NCBI GenBank assembly: GCA_016708305.1 | Contig: JADJGB010000001.1 | Location: 1-64,000, forward strand | Length of the DNA: 64,000 nucleotides | Reading direction: 5' to 3' | DNA from: Sphingobacteriales bacterium | GTDB taxonomy: Bacteria; Bacteroidota; Bacteroidia; Chitinophagales; Chitinophagaceae | Made by a program: the position numbers and the translations under genes | Part shown: piece by piece, positions 1 through 10,068 of the stretch | Layout of the letters: every line of letters starts with the position of its first letter | Numbering within the stretch: position 1 is the stretch's first letter | The notes under the pieces: generated by a model | Databases searched by the model: none | Seen by the model: only the letters and a program-made list of their open reading frames with translations | What the model was told of the DNA's origin: nothing

Positions 1-257
1 TTTTGTTCAAGCGGCTTGCGGTAAAAGCGTTGGAAGAAACATAATGATAATGGCCGAAACCGATTGCACCACCTGCATCAGTCGGTAATGTTGCGAAGTT
101 GTCAATAAATCGGCAGCCGAAAATGATTGGCCGGTCAGTAACGATGATGGCCATACTAATTAACGATGCCAAAACATGCCACCCACGCAAAAACCACCAG
201 CATAAAAAAGCCTGCTTTGTAGGAAATTCCCCGGCTATTTTGATCAATTATATCCAT
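1..257 (-). CDS. N-terminal part of a CPBP-like membrane protein, frameshifted
   Basis: Reading leftward from the ATG at 255-257 gives a short hydrophilic N-terminus followed by a membrane segment (GFFMLVVFAWVACF), then a stop at 156-158. The adjacent frame continues with a second plausible stretch (SLLTGQSFSAADLL, then MQVVQSVSAIIIMFLPTLLP) before another stop near base 7. The pattern of a short N-terminus, a membrane helix, and a variable loop before a second helix is typical of the start of Bacteroidota CPBP-family intramembrane metalloproteases. The catalytic part would lie beyond the left edge, so the family call is inference from layout only. Confidence 0.35.
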
Positions 258-483
258 TAAAAAATAAGTGTGTAAATTTGCAGGCTCAAAAATAGGTAAA
301 TAAATATAGACAGGGAAAAGAATAACGAAAAAAGTGTTTGATTTACAAAGCAAAAAGAATTTCATTGAAGAAGGAATTGGTTTAGGAAATCGATTTTCCC
401 CTTTGGAAAAGCAGCCTTAGGGAGAAGAAAGGAATCCGAACAAGCCTTCAATAAGATTTGTTATTCTTAACCACTAAAAACAA

Positions 484-1518
484 ATGGTAAAAATAGGCAA
501 CATACAGCTACCGGAATTTCCGTTATTACTGGCACCCATGGAAGACGTGAGCGATCCGCCATTCCGTGCGGTGTGCAAAGATGCGGGTGCCGATCTGATG
601 TACACCGAATTTATCAGCAGCGAAGGCTTGATAAGGGATGCCATTAAGAGCCGCAGAAAGTTGGACATTTTTGATATATGAAAGGCCTGTTGGCATTCAG
701 ATTTTTGGCGGTGATGAAGAAAGCCTTGCGCTGGCTGCCAAAATTGTGGAGGTTACACAGCCCGATTTGTTAGACATCAACTTTGGGTGCCCTGTAAAGA
801 AAGTGGCCCTCAAAGGAGCAGGCGCAGGGTGCTGAAGGATGGACCTGATGGTGCGGCTGACTGCGGCAGTTGTAAAGTCCACTTCACTGCCGGTAACTGT
901 AAAACCAGATTGGGCTGGCACCACAACAGCCTCAATATTGAAGAGGTGGCAGAACGCCTACAGGATGTGGGTATAGCCGCCTTAGCCATTCACGGGCGCA
1001 CTCGGATGCAGATGTACAAAGGCAAGCCGACTGGACATTGATTGGAAAGATAAAAAACAATCCACGCATCAATATTCCTATTTTGGCAATGGAGATATTG
1101 ACGGTCCGCAAAAGGCGCTGGAATATAAAAACCGGTATGGTGTGGAGGGCATCATGATTGGACGTGCAGCCATTGGCTATCCCTGGATTTTCAGAGAAAT
1201 CAAGCATTTTCTGCAAACCGGCGAATTGCTGGTGCCACCTACTGTGGAAGAAAGAGTGGCTGTAGTGCGTAAGCATTTGCAAAAGAGCGTGCAATGGAAA
1301 GGCCCGGTGGTGGGTATCAACGAAATGCGTAGGCATTATTCCAATTACCTGAAAGGATTACCGCATATCAAAGATTTTCGTGCCCGGTTAGTAATGATTA
1401 ATACCGAAGAAGAAATCAATCTGGTATTGGACGAGGTGATTGAAAAATATGCCGGTTATCAAATAGCAGCCACTCCAATCGAACTGATTGATTATCATCG
1501 AAATGTTCGCTCCAGTGA
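484..1518 (+). CDS. dusB: tRNA-dihydrouridine synthase, DusB type (several frameshifts)
   Basis: FMN-dependent enzyme that reduces uridines in the tRNA D-loop, cytoplasmic. Successive frames give the DusB landmarks in order: LLLAPMEDVSDPPFRA at the N-terminus, YERPVGIQIFGG, DINFGCPVKKV containing the catalytic cysteine, TVKTRLGW, AIHGRTR, and GIMIGRAAIGYPWIF near the FMN site. Reading is interrupted near 672, 835, 893 and 1023. At the last two sites adding one A to an A run restores the conserved protein. A final frame change near 1503 puts a stop at 1516-1518. The shifts are most likely sequence errors, because the protein stays well conserved on both sides of each break. The start is the ATG at 484. 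Confidence 0.85.
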
Positions 1519-1582
1519 TTCTAAGCATTTTAACATCAATATTTCAAAACGGAAAAGCAATAGCCACTACCTTTGCGGGCTC

Positions 1583-3375
1583 ATGCGTATTTACAAAGAA
1601 TTTTATCAAAAATTTATTTCAAAGGCCGGACAGTTAAAGAAAACGCTTAACTGGCTTGTTTTTCACGTCTTGCTTTGTTTGTATTGTTTTTGTTTCTGGC
1701 GTATCGCTCCACACAGTCGGGCAGCGGAATCACTATCTCGCTCTCTGTTGTTTTTCTGGCTTTGTTTTTTGTTGTGGTCAAATGGTATGACCGGTTGGAA
1801 CAGAAATTGGTTTTTTACAAAACACTTTCTAAGGTGAATGAAGATGAAGCACGTTTTGTGGAAACGAATCAATCTCAATATGATGAAGGCAGGGAATATG
1901 AAAATGTACAACATCCTTATTCTTACGACTTAGATATTTTTAGTACGGGGGGATTGTTTTCTTACCTCAACCGTTGCAGCACCGAATTTGGCAAAGAAGC
2001 ATTAAAGAGCAGTCTTTTGCAACCTGATGTTGCAGCTATTGGCCAGAGGCAAAAGGCAGTTAAAGAATTAGCGGATAAAGTTGAATTCAGGCAGAAGCTA
2101 TTCGCGTATGGCAGTATCCATGAGGGAAAAAAAACTGATTTGGAGAAATTGAAAGAATGGATTGACTCAAAGGAAACGCTCATACATAAGACATTATACC
2201 TGCTGCTGATGGTGTTTCCTGTGGTTACAATCGGAAGTCTGGTTTATTATTTGATAAAAGACAGTGATGCAGCTTTCCGTATTTTTTACAGTCTGTTTGT
2301 GATTAATTTGATCATCGCTTTTTCGTTTGCAAAAAGAATTACAAAGCAACTGTCGGTATCTTCTTCGGTTACAAAAATTTTGCAGAGCTATAAAGAACAA
2401 TTGCAACTTATTGAGGAGGAAAAATTTCAGTCGGACCTGCTGAAGCGATACCAGCAAAAACTGAAAGACGGAAACCAATCTGCCTCTCAGTTATTAAAAC
2501 AGTTGGCATCGCTTTTTGATTATCTCGAAACCATTATCAACCTTTTAGTGAGTATTTTGCTCAACGGGCTCTTTCTTTTTCATATTCATATTTTGTATCG
2601 CTTGGGCAACTGGAAGAAGCAACATGCAGCCAAAATTAATGACTGGCTTCTTTTGATAGGTGAAGTAGAAGCGCTGAACAGTTTCGCTAATTTTTCTTAC
2701 AATAATTCTTCTTTTTGTTTTCCTGAAGTAAGTGACGGGCCTGCATTTAGGGCAAAAGACCTGGACATATTTTGATTAAGCCTGGGAAAAGAATAACGAA
2801 TGACGTTTCATTTAACCAACAAAATTTGTGATTCTTACCGGTTCCAACATGAGCGGTAAAAGCACTTTTTGAGAACGGTGGGTGCCAATTTAGTATTGGC
2901 CAAAGCCGGTTCTGTGGTATGTGCGGCACAGATGCAGTTTTATCCTTTCGACATATTTGTCAGCATGAGAATAACCGATTCATTGCAGGAGAGTGAATCA
3001 TTGTTTTATGCCGAACTGAAAAGACTTCAGTCCATCATTCAGCATTTGCAGGCAGGAAATATCACTTTTGTTATTCTGGATGAAATATTGAGAGGTACCA
3101 ACAGTAACGATAAGCGAAACGGCACCATCGGCCTGATAAGAAAAATGGCTAAAGAAAATACCTTCGGTATCATTGCCACTCATGATGTGTTAGTGGCAGA
3201 TCTGATAAAGGAGTATCCTGATTATATTGCTAATAAAGCATTTGAATCGCAAATCATTGATGACGAATTACTGTTTGATTACAAACTGAAAGAAGGCGTG
3301 TGCAATACTTTGAGCGCTTCTTACCTGATGAAAAAAATGGGTGTGATAGATCATGATGGCAAATCGAAAAACTAA
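1583..3375 (+). CDS. MutS-family ATPase with membrane segments (two frameshifts)
   Basis: A MutS-related protein of about 600 residues, of the kind found in many Bacteroidota, not classical MutS or MutS2. The N-terminal third has a hydrophobic stretch (WLVFHVLLFVLFLFLAY) and a second pair of membrane segments near the middle (LYLLLMVFPVVTIGSLVYYL and IFYSLFVINLIIAFSFA). The ATPase core follows, with Walker A (TGSNMSGKST) at about 2830-2865, a Walker B-like VILDEILRGTN, and the GIIATHD switch. Frames change near 1670 and again between 2760 and 2868, where missing bases in T runs break the Walker A region. Its role is unknown; the classical mismatch-binding domain is absent. The start ATG lies just behind the end of dusB. 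Confidence 0.75.
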
Positions 3376-3376
3376 C

Positions 3377-3704
3377 TTAACCTTGCGAAACGGCTTTCAG
3401 CCCTACGATGCTGGCAATTAAGGTAAAAATAAAAAACAACCGCCAGAATCCTGCCGGTTCTTTAAACAAAACTATTCCCACAATGGCTGTAGAAACAGCG
3501 CCAATACCTGTCCACACTGCGTAAGCGGTACCGATAGGATTTTTTTGTGGCTATGTATAACAAAACCATACTGATGGCAAGGGTTATCAAAAACATAATC
3601 AACCAATAAAAAGAATACCTGCCCTTGGTTTCGTGTGCCATTCCCAAACTTGTGGCAAAAGCGGCTTCAAAAAAACCTGCTATTAAAAGTATGATCCAAT
3701 ACAT
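3377..3704 (-). CDS. Small multidrug resistance (SMR) family transporter, frameshifted
   Basis: Four-helix inner-membrane exporter of the EmrE/SugE (Gdx) family. It starts [21 protein letters not shown], where the glutamate in the first helix is the conserved substrate/proton-binding residue. The second helix follows ([20 protein letters not shown]). A seven-T run at 3540-3546 breaks the frame. In the neighbouring frame the protein continues through the family signature [26 protein letters not shown] and ends LKAVSQG at 3377. Total length after repair is about 108 residues, the family norm. It converges with the MutS-like gene, their stops being one base apart. I cannot separate guanidinium exporter from drug exporter. 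Confidence 0.8.
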
Positions 3705-3770
3705 AGGTCGATTTATCTGTTTTGATGATATATTTGGGTCAAAATTAGGGTTTTCAAAATATCTTATGGG

Positions 3771-3802
3771 TTTCGGTAAAATGTATTTCTGTTATACATT
3801 TG
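3771..3802 (+). promoter_or_regulatory. Putative Bacteroidota promoter for tadA
   Basis: A TACATTTG box at 3795-3802 matches the Bacteroidota -7 consensus TAnnTTTG. About 20 bases upstream is TTTCG, close to the -33 TTTG element. The box lies 20 bases before the tadA start, in the divergent gap with the SMR gene. Confidence 0.45.
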
Positions 3803-3821
3803 CCTGAAATAGAAATACAGC

Positions 3822-4258
3822 ATGGATGACGAATATTTTATGAGGTTGGCATTGAGGGAAGCGCAGCGTGCATTCGATGAGGATGAGATACCCATTGGCG
3901 CAGTAGTGGTGGCCGACAACAAAATAATCGCACGAGGCTATAATATGACAGAGCGGCTAAATGACCCTACTGCTCATGCCGAAATGATAGCGCTTACCAG
4001 CGCTTTTTGTAAATATGGGCGCCAAATACCTGCCCGAGGCGACCTTGTACGTTACTGTGGAGCCTTGTAATGTGTGCCGGCGCTTTATACTGGAGCAAAC
4101 TCAGTAAAGTAGTGTGGGGCGCTGCCGATGAAAAAAACGGTTTTAGCCGAATAAAGCCTGCCATTTCACCCTTTCATCCAAAGACAGAAATTTTAACGGG
4201 TATTTTAAAGGAAGAATGTGCTGCATTGATGAAAGCTTTTTTTAAAAGAAAAAGGTAG
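3822..4258 (+). CDS. tadA: tRNA adenosine(34) deaminase TadA (one frameshift)
   Basis: Zinc deaminase that converts A34 to inosine in tRNA-Arg(ACG); essential in most bacteria. The first frame carries IPIGAVVV and the zinc/catalytic HAE motif (TAHAEMIAL). The second frame carries the two zinc cysteines as PCNVCAGALYW; the usual form is PCxMCAGA. The frame breaks at about 4010-4020, near a T run. Adding one base joins SAFCKY to [21 protein letters not shown]. Because the gene is normally essential, this break is strong evidence of sequencing error. About 146 residues after repair. Confidence 0.88.
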
Positions 4259-4337
4259 TCAATTTTCTGATAGCGCTTCGTTTTGATACCTACTCCAATC
4301 CGCTGAGATCAGTTTTTTAAAACCCCGATTTTTCAAT

Positions 4338-5165
4338 TTAAGAAATCAACGCCGATGCGCCCAATATTGCAATATTATTAACCGTTCCGGGTACAATCTT
4401 TAGCTTTTTCAATGATTCGGGAAAATAGAAATCTTCCAGCTTGTTCCTCATAGTCGGTTCAAAAAAAGAATACGCTTTTGTGAGCGAACCACCAAGCACA
4501 ATCATCTGAGGATCATAAGCATATAAAACTGTTTTTACGAGAGTGCCAAAATGACCGCCAAATTCTTCCCATAACTTTAGGGCATCTGCATCTCCCTTTT
4601 GCGCCAGCTCATATTGTGCCAATGCAGTAGTATTGTGTTTTTTTGAGAAAAACAGAGAACTGGTATAATGTTCATAATCACTGTCAAGGTAGGGCATACA
4701 ACCTATTTCACCTGCGCCGCAGTTCACACCGGCATACAATTCGTTATTTACAATAATTCCGGAGCCTGTGCCTGTCCCCATGGCAATGGCCACCATTGAG
4801 GAATATCCTTTACCGGCTCCATATTTTTGTTCGCCTAATGCAAAACAGTTTACATCATTATTTACCTGCACGGGAATTTTAAATGCAGCCTCCAGAAATG
4901 GCTTTAATTCCACTCTTTCCCAGGAAGGTATATGCACTACATTATAAACAATTCCTTTTTCAATATCTACCACCGATGGCACACCAATTCCTATACCTTT
5001 TACACCCGGCTGCACTAATGGCGCAATCATTGTTTTCAACTGATCCAACGTTTTTTCCAAAGAATCCTTATCGCTTAATGCAACCTGATTAATCATTTGA
5101 ATAGCGCCATTGTGTACAAGCCCGGCCCGAATATTGGTGGCACCCAAGTCAACTCCTATGGTCAT
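4338..5165 (-). CDS. ROK-family sugar kinase (glucokinase-like)
   Basis: Cytoplasmic ATP-dependent sugar kinase of the ROK family. I chose the ATG at 5163-5165 because the protein then opens MTIGVDLGATNIRAG, the normal phosphate-1 motif position; an upstream ATG at 5225 would add 20 unconserved residues. The body includes NNDVNCFALGE, AIAMGTGTGSGI and the C-terminal IVLGGSLTKAY motif. The classical ROK zinc motif (CxCGxxGCxE) is reduced to NCGAGEIGCMPYLD, a form common in Bacteroidota ROK proteins. Substrate cannot be fixed from sequence; glucose or another hexose is likely. The gene is intact and stands alone, convergent with tadA. Confidence 0.82.
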   Translation of the reverse strand: MTIGVDLGATNIRAGLVHNGAIQMINQVALSDKDSLEKTLDQLKTMIAPLVQPGVKGIGIGVPSVVDIEKGIVYNVVHIPSWERVELKPFLEAAFKIPVQVNNDVNCFALGEQKYGAGKGYSSMVAIAMGTGTGSGIIVNNELYAGVNCGAGEIGCMPYLDSDYEHYTSSLFFSKKHNTTALAQYELAQKGDADALKLWEEFGGHFGTLVKTVLYAYDPQMIVLGGSLTKAYSFFEPTMRNKLEDFYFPESLKKLKIVPGTVNNIAILGASALIS

Positions 5166-5318
5166 AAAATCTGTTTTTATATTCCCCTTTGATAAAACAA
5201 TCAAAGATTCGTCAGTTTTTATCAATTATCCGGCAAAAACCGTAAAATAAGCCTCAAAATAAGCATTTTTTTAACCGTAAAATATCAAATCCCGGATTTT
5301 TATATTTATGAACGGCTT

Positions 5319-5903
5319 TTATATATCTATTTCCTTTTGTGTGCGAAATCGGGTAGGTTGTTGCAAAAAATTTCTGTCTTTGTCAAAACTCCAGACAATA
5401 AAATGCAAATGAGGAAAAAACGTAAGACCTGTATTGCCGCTTAGGGCAATCGGCTGGCCTTTCAGTACACTGTCGCCTACGTTTACAAAAATACTGTTTC
5501 GCCTCAGGTGCCAGTAGCCGGCACGTGAGCCGTCAACATGTTCTATAATTATATAATTGGCGAAAGATCTGTCAGACCTTTGAAAACCTCCTTTTGTACC
5601 ATCCTGCTTGGTTTTATATATCACTCCTTCTCTGGCAGCACAAACCGTAGAACCTATTGGCATCCTAAAATCCAGCGCTGCACGCCTTTTATGAGTTAAA
5701 TGCGTATAATAGTCTTGCACCAGCCTGAAGCTCATTCCCTTTGGATAGGGTAAGTCATATACATAAGAAGTAGTATCCACAACTTTTCCTTTCACCAGCA
5801 GTTTTGTTTCCTTTCTTTGAGGAATCTTCGTATAGGTACAACTGCTTATGCCAATGATGGATATAATGAATGTAAATAGCAATGGGAGTTGTAGATATTT
5901 CAT
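5319..5903 (-). CDS. M23-family (LytM) peptidase, lipoprotein
   Basis: A peptidoglycan endopeptidase-like protein of about 194 residues. The chosen start MKYLQLPLL gives a lipoprotein signal with a hydrophobic core and ISSC as the lipidation site. The catalytic LytM fold follows: HKRRAALDFRMPIGSTV supplies the first zinc ligands (H and D), GYWHLRRN the middle histidine, and FPHLHFIVW the HxH motif. The GDSVLKGQPIALSGNTG stretch is typical of the beta-core. The metal ligands are all present, so it is probably active in the periplasm or at the outer membrane. It may belong with the nfu gene just upstream in the same direction, but a gap of about 65 bases separates them. Confidence 0.82.
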   Translation of the reverse strand: MKYLQLPLLFTFIISIIGISSCTYTKIPQRKETKLLVKGKVVDTTSYVYDLPYPKGMSFRLVQDYYTHLTHKRRAALDFRMPIGSTVCAAREGVIYKTKQDGTKGGFQRSDRSFANYIIIEHVDGSRAGYWHLRRNSIFVNVGDSVLKGQPIALSGNTGLTFFPHLHFIVWSFDKDRNFLQQPTRFRTQKEIDI

Positions 5904-5969
5904 AAAAAACAAAAGCGCCATTCAGAAAGTTGACGCTTTGAGAAGAACACTTTTTATTTGCAAAATAAA

Positions 5970-6564
5970 CTATTCGGCCACAGCCATCACTTCTCTTACC
6001 TCAGGAATCATTCTTTTCATCATTCCTTCAATACCTGCTTTCAGTGTAATCATGGATGATGGACAACCACTGCAACTTCCCTGCATGGCCAGATTTACCA
6101 CACCATCTTCATAACTTTTAAACTGCATAGCGCCTCCATCCATCTCCACTGCAGGTTTTACACAATTCTCCAGCAATTCCTTAATTCTTTTTACCACATC
6201 ATCGTCATCATCCAGTACAATGTTGCTTCCCTCGTTTTTAAAGGGATTACTTCATCTTCGTTAATCACCACCTTACCTTCTTCTAAATAATCTTTCAAAA
6301 CTGTCTGATAGAAGGCGTTATATCCATCCATTCTGCTTCAGGTGTTTTGGTGAGCGTAACAAAATTGCTTGCAATAAACACCGCTTTTATAAATGGAAAT
6401 CCAAATAGTTCGGTAGCTAATGGAGAGGGTTTGGCGCTTTCTACATCCGAAAAGTCAATACTCTTGCCTGGATACAATAATTTATTGGCTACAAATTTTA
6501 TTGTTTCCGGATTGGGAGTCATTTCTGTATAAATACTAACAATAGGATTTCCTGTTTTGATCAT
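5970..6564 (-). CDS. Nfu-type iron-sulfur scaffold (two frameshifts)
   Basis: Carrier protein that receives Fe-S clusters and passes them to client enzymes. The N-terminal part (start MIKTGNPIVSIYTEMTPN) is the Nfu N-terminal domain, with TIKFVANKLL and FGFPFIKAVFI. The C-terminal part is the NifU-like domain with the cluster-binding CSGCPSS motif. Between them the frame shifts near 6300 (T run before KDYLEEGKVVINEDEV) and near 6237 (A run after the VIPL stretch). One base added at each site restores one continuous protein of about 200 residues ending EVMAVAE. A supply of Fe-S clusters is relevant to the hydrogenase locus downstream, but nothing here shows a direct link. Confidence 0.85.
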
Positions 6565-6632
6565 GATTAGAAAATTATAGTACAAAAGTAACAAAATTTA
6601 TCCTTAAATGTTGGGAAAACAAAATAGCCATT

Positions 6633-7852
6633 CTACACTATTCTTCCCTGAGCAGACAAAAACCGATAGGCTACAATGGCGCTGGCAAGCATTAAAACAG
6701 CTCCCAAAAGAAATGGCGAACCCGGAAAATGAATAAAAGCCTCCTTGTGGGTAGAAAGAGAAAATAATTTCGTCATCACCAAAGGCCCGATGATTGCGGA
6801 CAAACTCATCAGGCTGGTAAGGCCTCCCTGCAGTTGCCCCTGCTCATTGGGCGGCACATGTTCGGTAATGATGGACTGTAAGGCAGGGCCGGCAATTCCG
6901 CCCAGACAATAAGGTATCAGAAACACATACATCATCCAACCCTGAGTAGCAAAGGCAAACAGACTCAAGCCCAGTGTGTAAAGCAACAGCCCGGCATAAA
7001 CGCATTTTTCATTGCCTATTTTATTATTGACCACCCTTGTTAAGCCTCCCTGAACAATACCCACCAACAACCCTACCACTGCCAAAGAAAAACCCACCTG
7101 TTTTTCGGTCCAGCTAAATTCGTACATTGTAAAGTAGTTCCAAACCGAGTTTACCGACTGAGAAGCAAGATAGATAAAGAAAAAAGAAATTATAAGACCG
7201 ACAATGGCTTTGTTTTTCTTAAAATGCAGCAATGCCCCCACCGGATTGGCTTTTTCCAATCAAAAGGACGGCGGTTTTCGGGTTTTAAAGACTCCGGCAG
7301 CACAAAATAACCATAGACAAAATTAACTAAACAAAGTACGGCAGCAGCCCAAAAAGGCGCCCGAAGTCCCCAAATAGAAAGCAAACCGCCCAGTGCCGGA
7401 CCAATTATAAAACCCAAACCGAAAGCAGCGCCTATCAATCCAAAATTTTTGGCACGGGTTTCCTTTGTACTGATATCGGCAATATAAGCAGTGGCAGCAG
7501 TAAAACTGGCCCCTGTAATACCCGATAAAATACGACCAACCAGCAGCAGCATGTAGTTGTGTGCCAGCGCAAGAATAACATAATCAACAGCAAAACCTAC
7601 CAGAGAAATTAATATAACCCTTCTTCTGCCGTACTTATCACTAAGATTGCCCACCATTGGTGCAAACAAAAATTGCATGGCAGCATAAGCAAACATCAGA
7701 AATCCGCCCCACTCACTGGCCGCTTCTATGGACACATGCTTTAGTTGAGCTATCAGGGTGGGAAGGACGGGTATAATAAGCCCCAGGCCAATGACATCAA
7801 TGGTCATGGTAACGAAAATAAATCCTATTGCTGCGTTTTTTGATGTTTTCAT
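6633..7852 (-). CDS. TCR/Tet-type major facilitator transporter (one frameshift)
   Basis: Twelve-helix inner-membrane proton antiporter of about 405 residues after repair. The N-terminal half begins [16 protein letters not shown] and carries the motif A loop [14 protein letters not shown] between helices 2 and 3, and motif C-like GPALGGLLS in helix 5. The C-terminal half has [15 protein letters not shown] and ends AQGRIV. The frame changes near 7255 at an A/T run inside the central loop (RRPFDWKK to ANPVGALL), so both halves are present. Proteins of this group are usually annotated as tetracycline-type exporters in Bacteroidota, but the substrate cannot be told from sequence. Confidence 0.82.
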
Positions 7853-8037
7853 CCAAAAAGAATCAGCAAAGATGAGGAAAAATAGCCTGTAAGAAATAAT
7901 ATTTATGATAAATTGTTAAGTTGCAAAGCCCGTCACTCCAATTAAAGAGGAAGTTTAATCACCTTCAGTGCAAGTTTTCCCAAATTTGAATGATTTATTA
8001 ATTCTCATTAACTCCTGTTTCGGTTGTAACTTTGATT

Positions 8038-9432
8038 ATGAATCATTTATCAGACTGGCAGGATACCATTGTGGCTTTGGCTACTCCTCCCGGAGTGGGT
8101 GCTATTGGCCTAATCAGGTTGAGTGGCGAAAAAGCGCTGGAAATTGCCGATACCATTTTCAAAGGCAAAAAACTATCTGACCAACCCGGGCACACCTGCC
8201 ATTTTGGAGTTATAATCTCCCGTAACTCAAAAGGAGGCGAACAAGAAGCTATTGATGAAGTGGTAGCCGCCATTTTCAGGGGGCCAAGAAGCTTCACAGG
8301 CGAGGACGTGGTAGAAATAAGCGGACATGGCTCGCCCTATATTTTGGGCAGAATCATTGAAGAATGTATCCATGCAGGAGCAAGATTGGCAAAACCGGGC
8401 GAATTTACCCAACGCGCCTTTCTGAATGGGAAACTTGATCTGGCACAGGCAGAAGCAGTGGCCGACTTAATAGCTGCTAACACCAAAGCAGCACAGCAAA
8501 CGGCACTGAACCAGTTGCGGGGCGGTTTTTCATCGGACCTGAAAGCGTTGAGGGAAGAGTTGGTGAATTTTGCGGCATTGATAGAATTGGAACTGGACTT
8601 CAGCGATGAGGATGTGGAGTTTGCCGACCGAACCCAACTCAAGGAATTAGTAACACGGATTTACAAAAAGACAGATGAACTGATTGCATCCTTCAAGTTA
8701 GGAAATGTGATAAAAAACGGTATGAGTGTAGCCATCATCGGAAAACCCAATGCCGGAAAGTCAACCCTGCTGAATGCACTGCTAAACGAAGAAAGAGCCA
8801 TCGTGAGCGATATTGCCGGCACCACACGCGACACCATCGAAGAAACTTTGAACATCAATGGAGTTCTGTTCAGGCTGATAGACACTGCAGGCATCAGGGA
8901 GCACAGTAAAGATGTGATTGAAAATAAAGGGATTGAACGCAGCAAAGCCAATGCTGCTAAGGCAGACATTATTCTGCACGTGGTGGACCTGCTGAATGAC
9001 GAAGGAGAAGAAAAATTCAACTGGCTTCATGATTTTGACGAGAAAACCATCACCGTTTATAACAAGTATCATCCCTGGTACAAAAAAAGGGAGGAGCTGG
9101 GAATTCTTGCCAGTCCGCCAGCGCCGGCAATTGATGCCAAAACCGGTTTTGGCATAGATGAGTTAAAGCAATACCTGTACGAAAAAGCAATTGGCGGTAC
9201 CGTACAAACCGAAGCCACTATTGTTACCAATGCCCGCCATCATGCTGCTCTGCAAAAAATACAAGAAAGCCTGTTGGCAGTAAAAACCGGACTTGGCCGC
9301 AATCTGAGCGGCGACCTGCTCACCATTGATATTCGCGGTGCGCTGCACTACCTTGGTGAGATCACTGGGCAGGTGGAAGTGGACAGGGATATATTGGGAA
9401 CGATATTTGGGAAGTTTTGTATCGGAAAGTAA
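8038..9432 (+). CDS. mnmE: tRNA modification GTPase MnmE
   Basis: With MnmG this makes the cmnm5 modification at U34 of certain tRNAs. The start is the ATG at 8038, giving MNHLSDWQDTIVALATPPG, the normal folate-binding N-domain. The G domain has G1 GKPNAGKST at about residue 235, G2 in AGTTRDTIEE, and G3 DTAG. The C-terminus is the invariant FCIGK. Two guanine-recognition motifs look off: G4 reads NKYH instead of NKxD near residue 342, and G5 reads DAK instead of SAK. The reading frame is unbroken, unlike many neighbours. The 3' end of this gene is a known integration site for mobile elements in other bacteria, and accessory genes follow here directly. Confidence 0.95.
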   Translation: MNHLSDWQDTIVALATPPGVGAIGLIRLSGEKALEIADTIFKGKKLSDQPGHTCHFGVIISRNSKGGEQEAIDEVVAAIFRGPRSFTGEDVVEISGHGSPYILGRIIEECIHAGARLAKPGEFTQRAFLNGKLDLAQAEAVADLIAANTKAAQQTALNQLRGGFSSDLKALREELVNFAALIELELDFSDEDVEFADRTQLKELVTRIYKKTDELIASFKLGNVIKNGMSVAIIGKPNAGKSTLLNALLNEERAIVSDIAGTTRDTIEETLNINGVLFRLIDTAGIREHSKDVIENKGIERSKANAAKADIILHVVDLLNDEGEEKFNWLHDFDEKTITVYNKYHPWYKKREELGILASPPAPAIDAKTGFGIDELKQYLYEKAIGGTVQTEATIVTNARHHAALQKIQESLLAVKTGLGRNLSGDLLTIDIRGALHYLGEITGQVEVDRDILGTIFGKFCIGK

Positions 9433-9475
9433 CCACCCAAAACAAACAAATAGTAAAAGATTATAAAACCGTTAT

Positions 9476-9500
9476 AAAGCCCTGAAATACAGGGTTTTTC
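9476..9500 (+). terminator. Intrinsic terminator of mnmE
   Basis: A CCCTG/CAGGG hairpin with an AAATA loop at 9480-9494, extended by flanking A and T pairs and followed by a run of Ts. It lies about 45 bases behind the mnmE stop. Confidence 0.6.
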
Positions 9501-9544
9501 TTTTAAACAAAGTTATATTTATTTTGTGATATTATTTATTTATT

Positions 9545-9612
9545 AGGTACAAATTTGTACCTTTGTTGTACCTTGTATTTAAAAAGCCGTAAAAATGGCT
9601 TTTTTTGTACCT
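9545..9612. repeat. Cluster of TTGTACCT half-sites, including an 18-bp palindrome
   Basis: AGGTACAAATTTGTACCT at 9545-9562 is a perfect palindrome. Two further direct copies of TTGTACCT follow, near 9566-9573 and 9605-9612, so four half-sites lie within 70 bases. They sit between the mnmE terminator and the tandem HTH genes. Such clustered short repeats next to an mnmE 3' end look like binding sites for a recombinase, an excisionase or a repressor. That reading is inference; no integrase gene is present in the window. Confidence 0.55.
9581..9606 (+). terminator. Possible intrinsic terminator within the repeat cluster
   Basis: AAAAAGCC pairs with GGCTTTTTT around a GTAAAAAT loop, ending in a T run. 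It lies between two TTGTACCT half-sites and could work as a second terminator for mnmE. Confidence 0.45.
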
Positions 9613-9687
9613 CAAAAGGAGAGATAAAGTAAAAATTTATTAAAATTTGGAACAATTTACTAAAATGGGTAAAAATAAACTGGCGAA

Positions 9688-10068
9688 ATGAGTAGTTCAA
9701 CTTTTAAAATATTGAAACAGTGTTTAATGTGTGGAAATATGTTTGAGGCGCAAAAGGTTACAACCCTGTATTGTTCCCACAAATGCAATTCAAAACATTA
9801 TAAGTTAAAAAAGCAACTGGAGCGAAAAGAGATAGCCGAAGCGGTTTTGATACAGCCCCAAAGATTGCGACCGAAGGTAAAAGCCATTGACCGGGCAATG
9901 ATTAAGGACAAAGAGTTTTTGACAGTAAAAGAGGTATCTATATTATTTGGATGTTCTCCCAAAACGGTTTATTCTCTTATTCATACCCAAAAGCTAAAGG
10001 CTGCAAATATTGGAAAGAAGCGGTTTGTAATTTCAAAACTTCACTTAGATAAACTATTTGAGGAATGA
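9688..10068 (+). CDS. Small protein with CxxC/CxxxC motif and excisionase-type HTH
   Basis: A protein of 126 residues. The N-terminal 35 residues hold a zinc-ribbon-like pattern (CLMCGNMF, then YCSHKC, residues about 11-30). The C-terminal half is a MerR/excisionase-like helix-turn-helix (FLTVKEVSILFGCSPKTVYSLI, then KRFVISKLHLDKLFEE). Proteins of this type commonly accompany integrases in Bacteroidota mobile elements and control excision or expression; the specific role here is inference. Its last bases overlap the next gene by 4 bp (ATGA), and the HTH is closely related to that of the next gene, so the two look like a tandem duplication in one operon. Confidence 0.7.
   Translation: MSSSTFKILKQCLMCGNMFEAQKVTTLYCSHKCNSKHYKLKKQLERKEIAEAVLIQPQRLRPKVKAIDRAMIKDKEFLTVKEVSILFGCSPKTVYSLIHTQKLKAANIGKKRFVISKLHLDKLFEE

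Noticed and set aside
932..1336. Minus-strand frame of 134 codons over dusB
   Set aside because: Antisense to conserved DusB sequence; open only because of codon bias.
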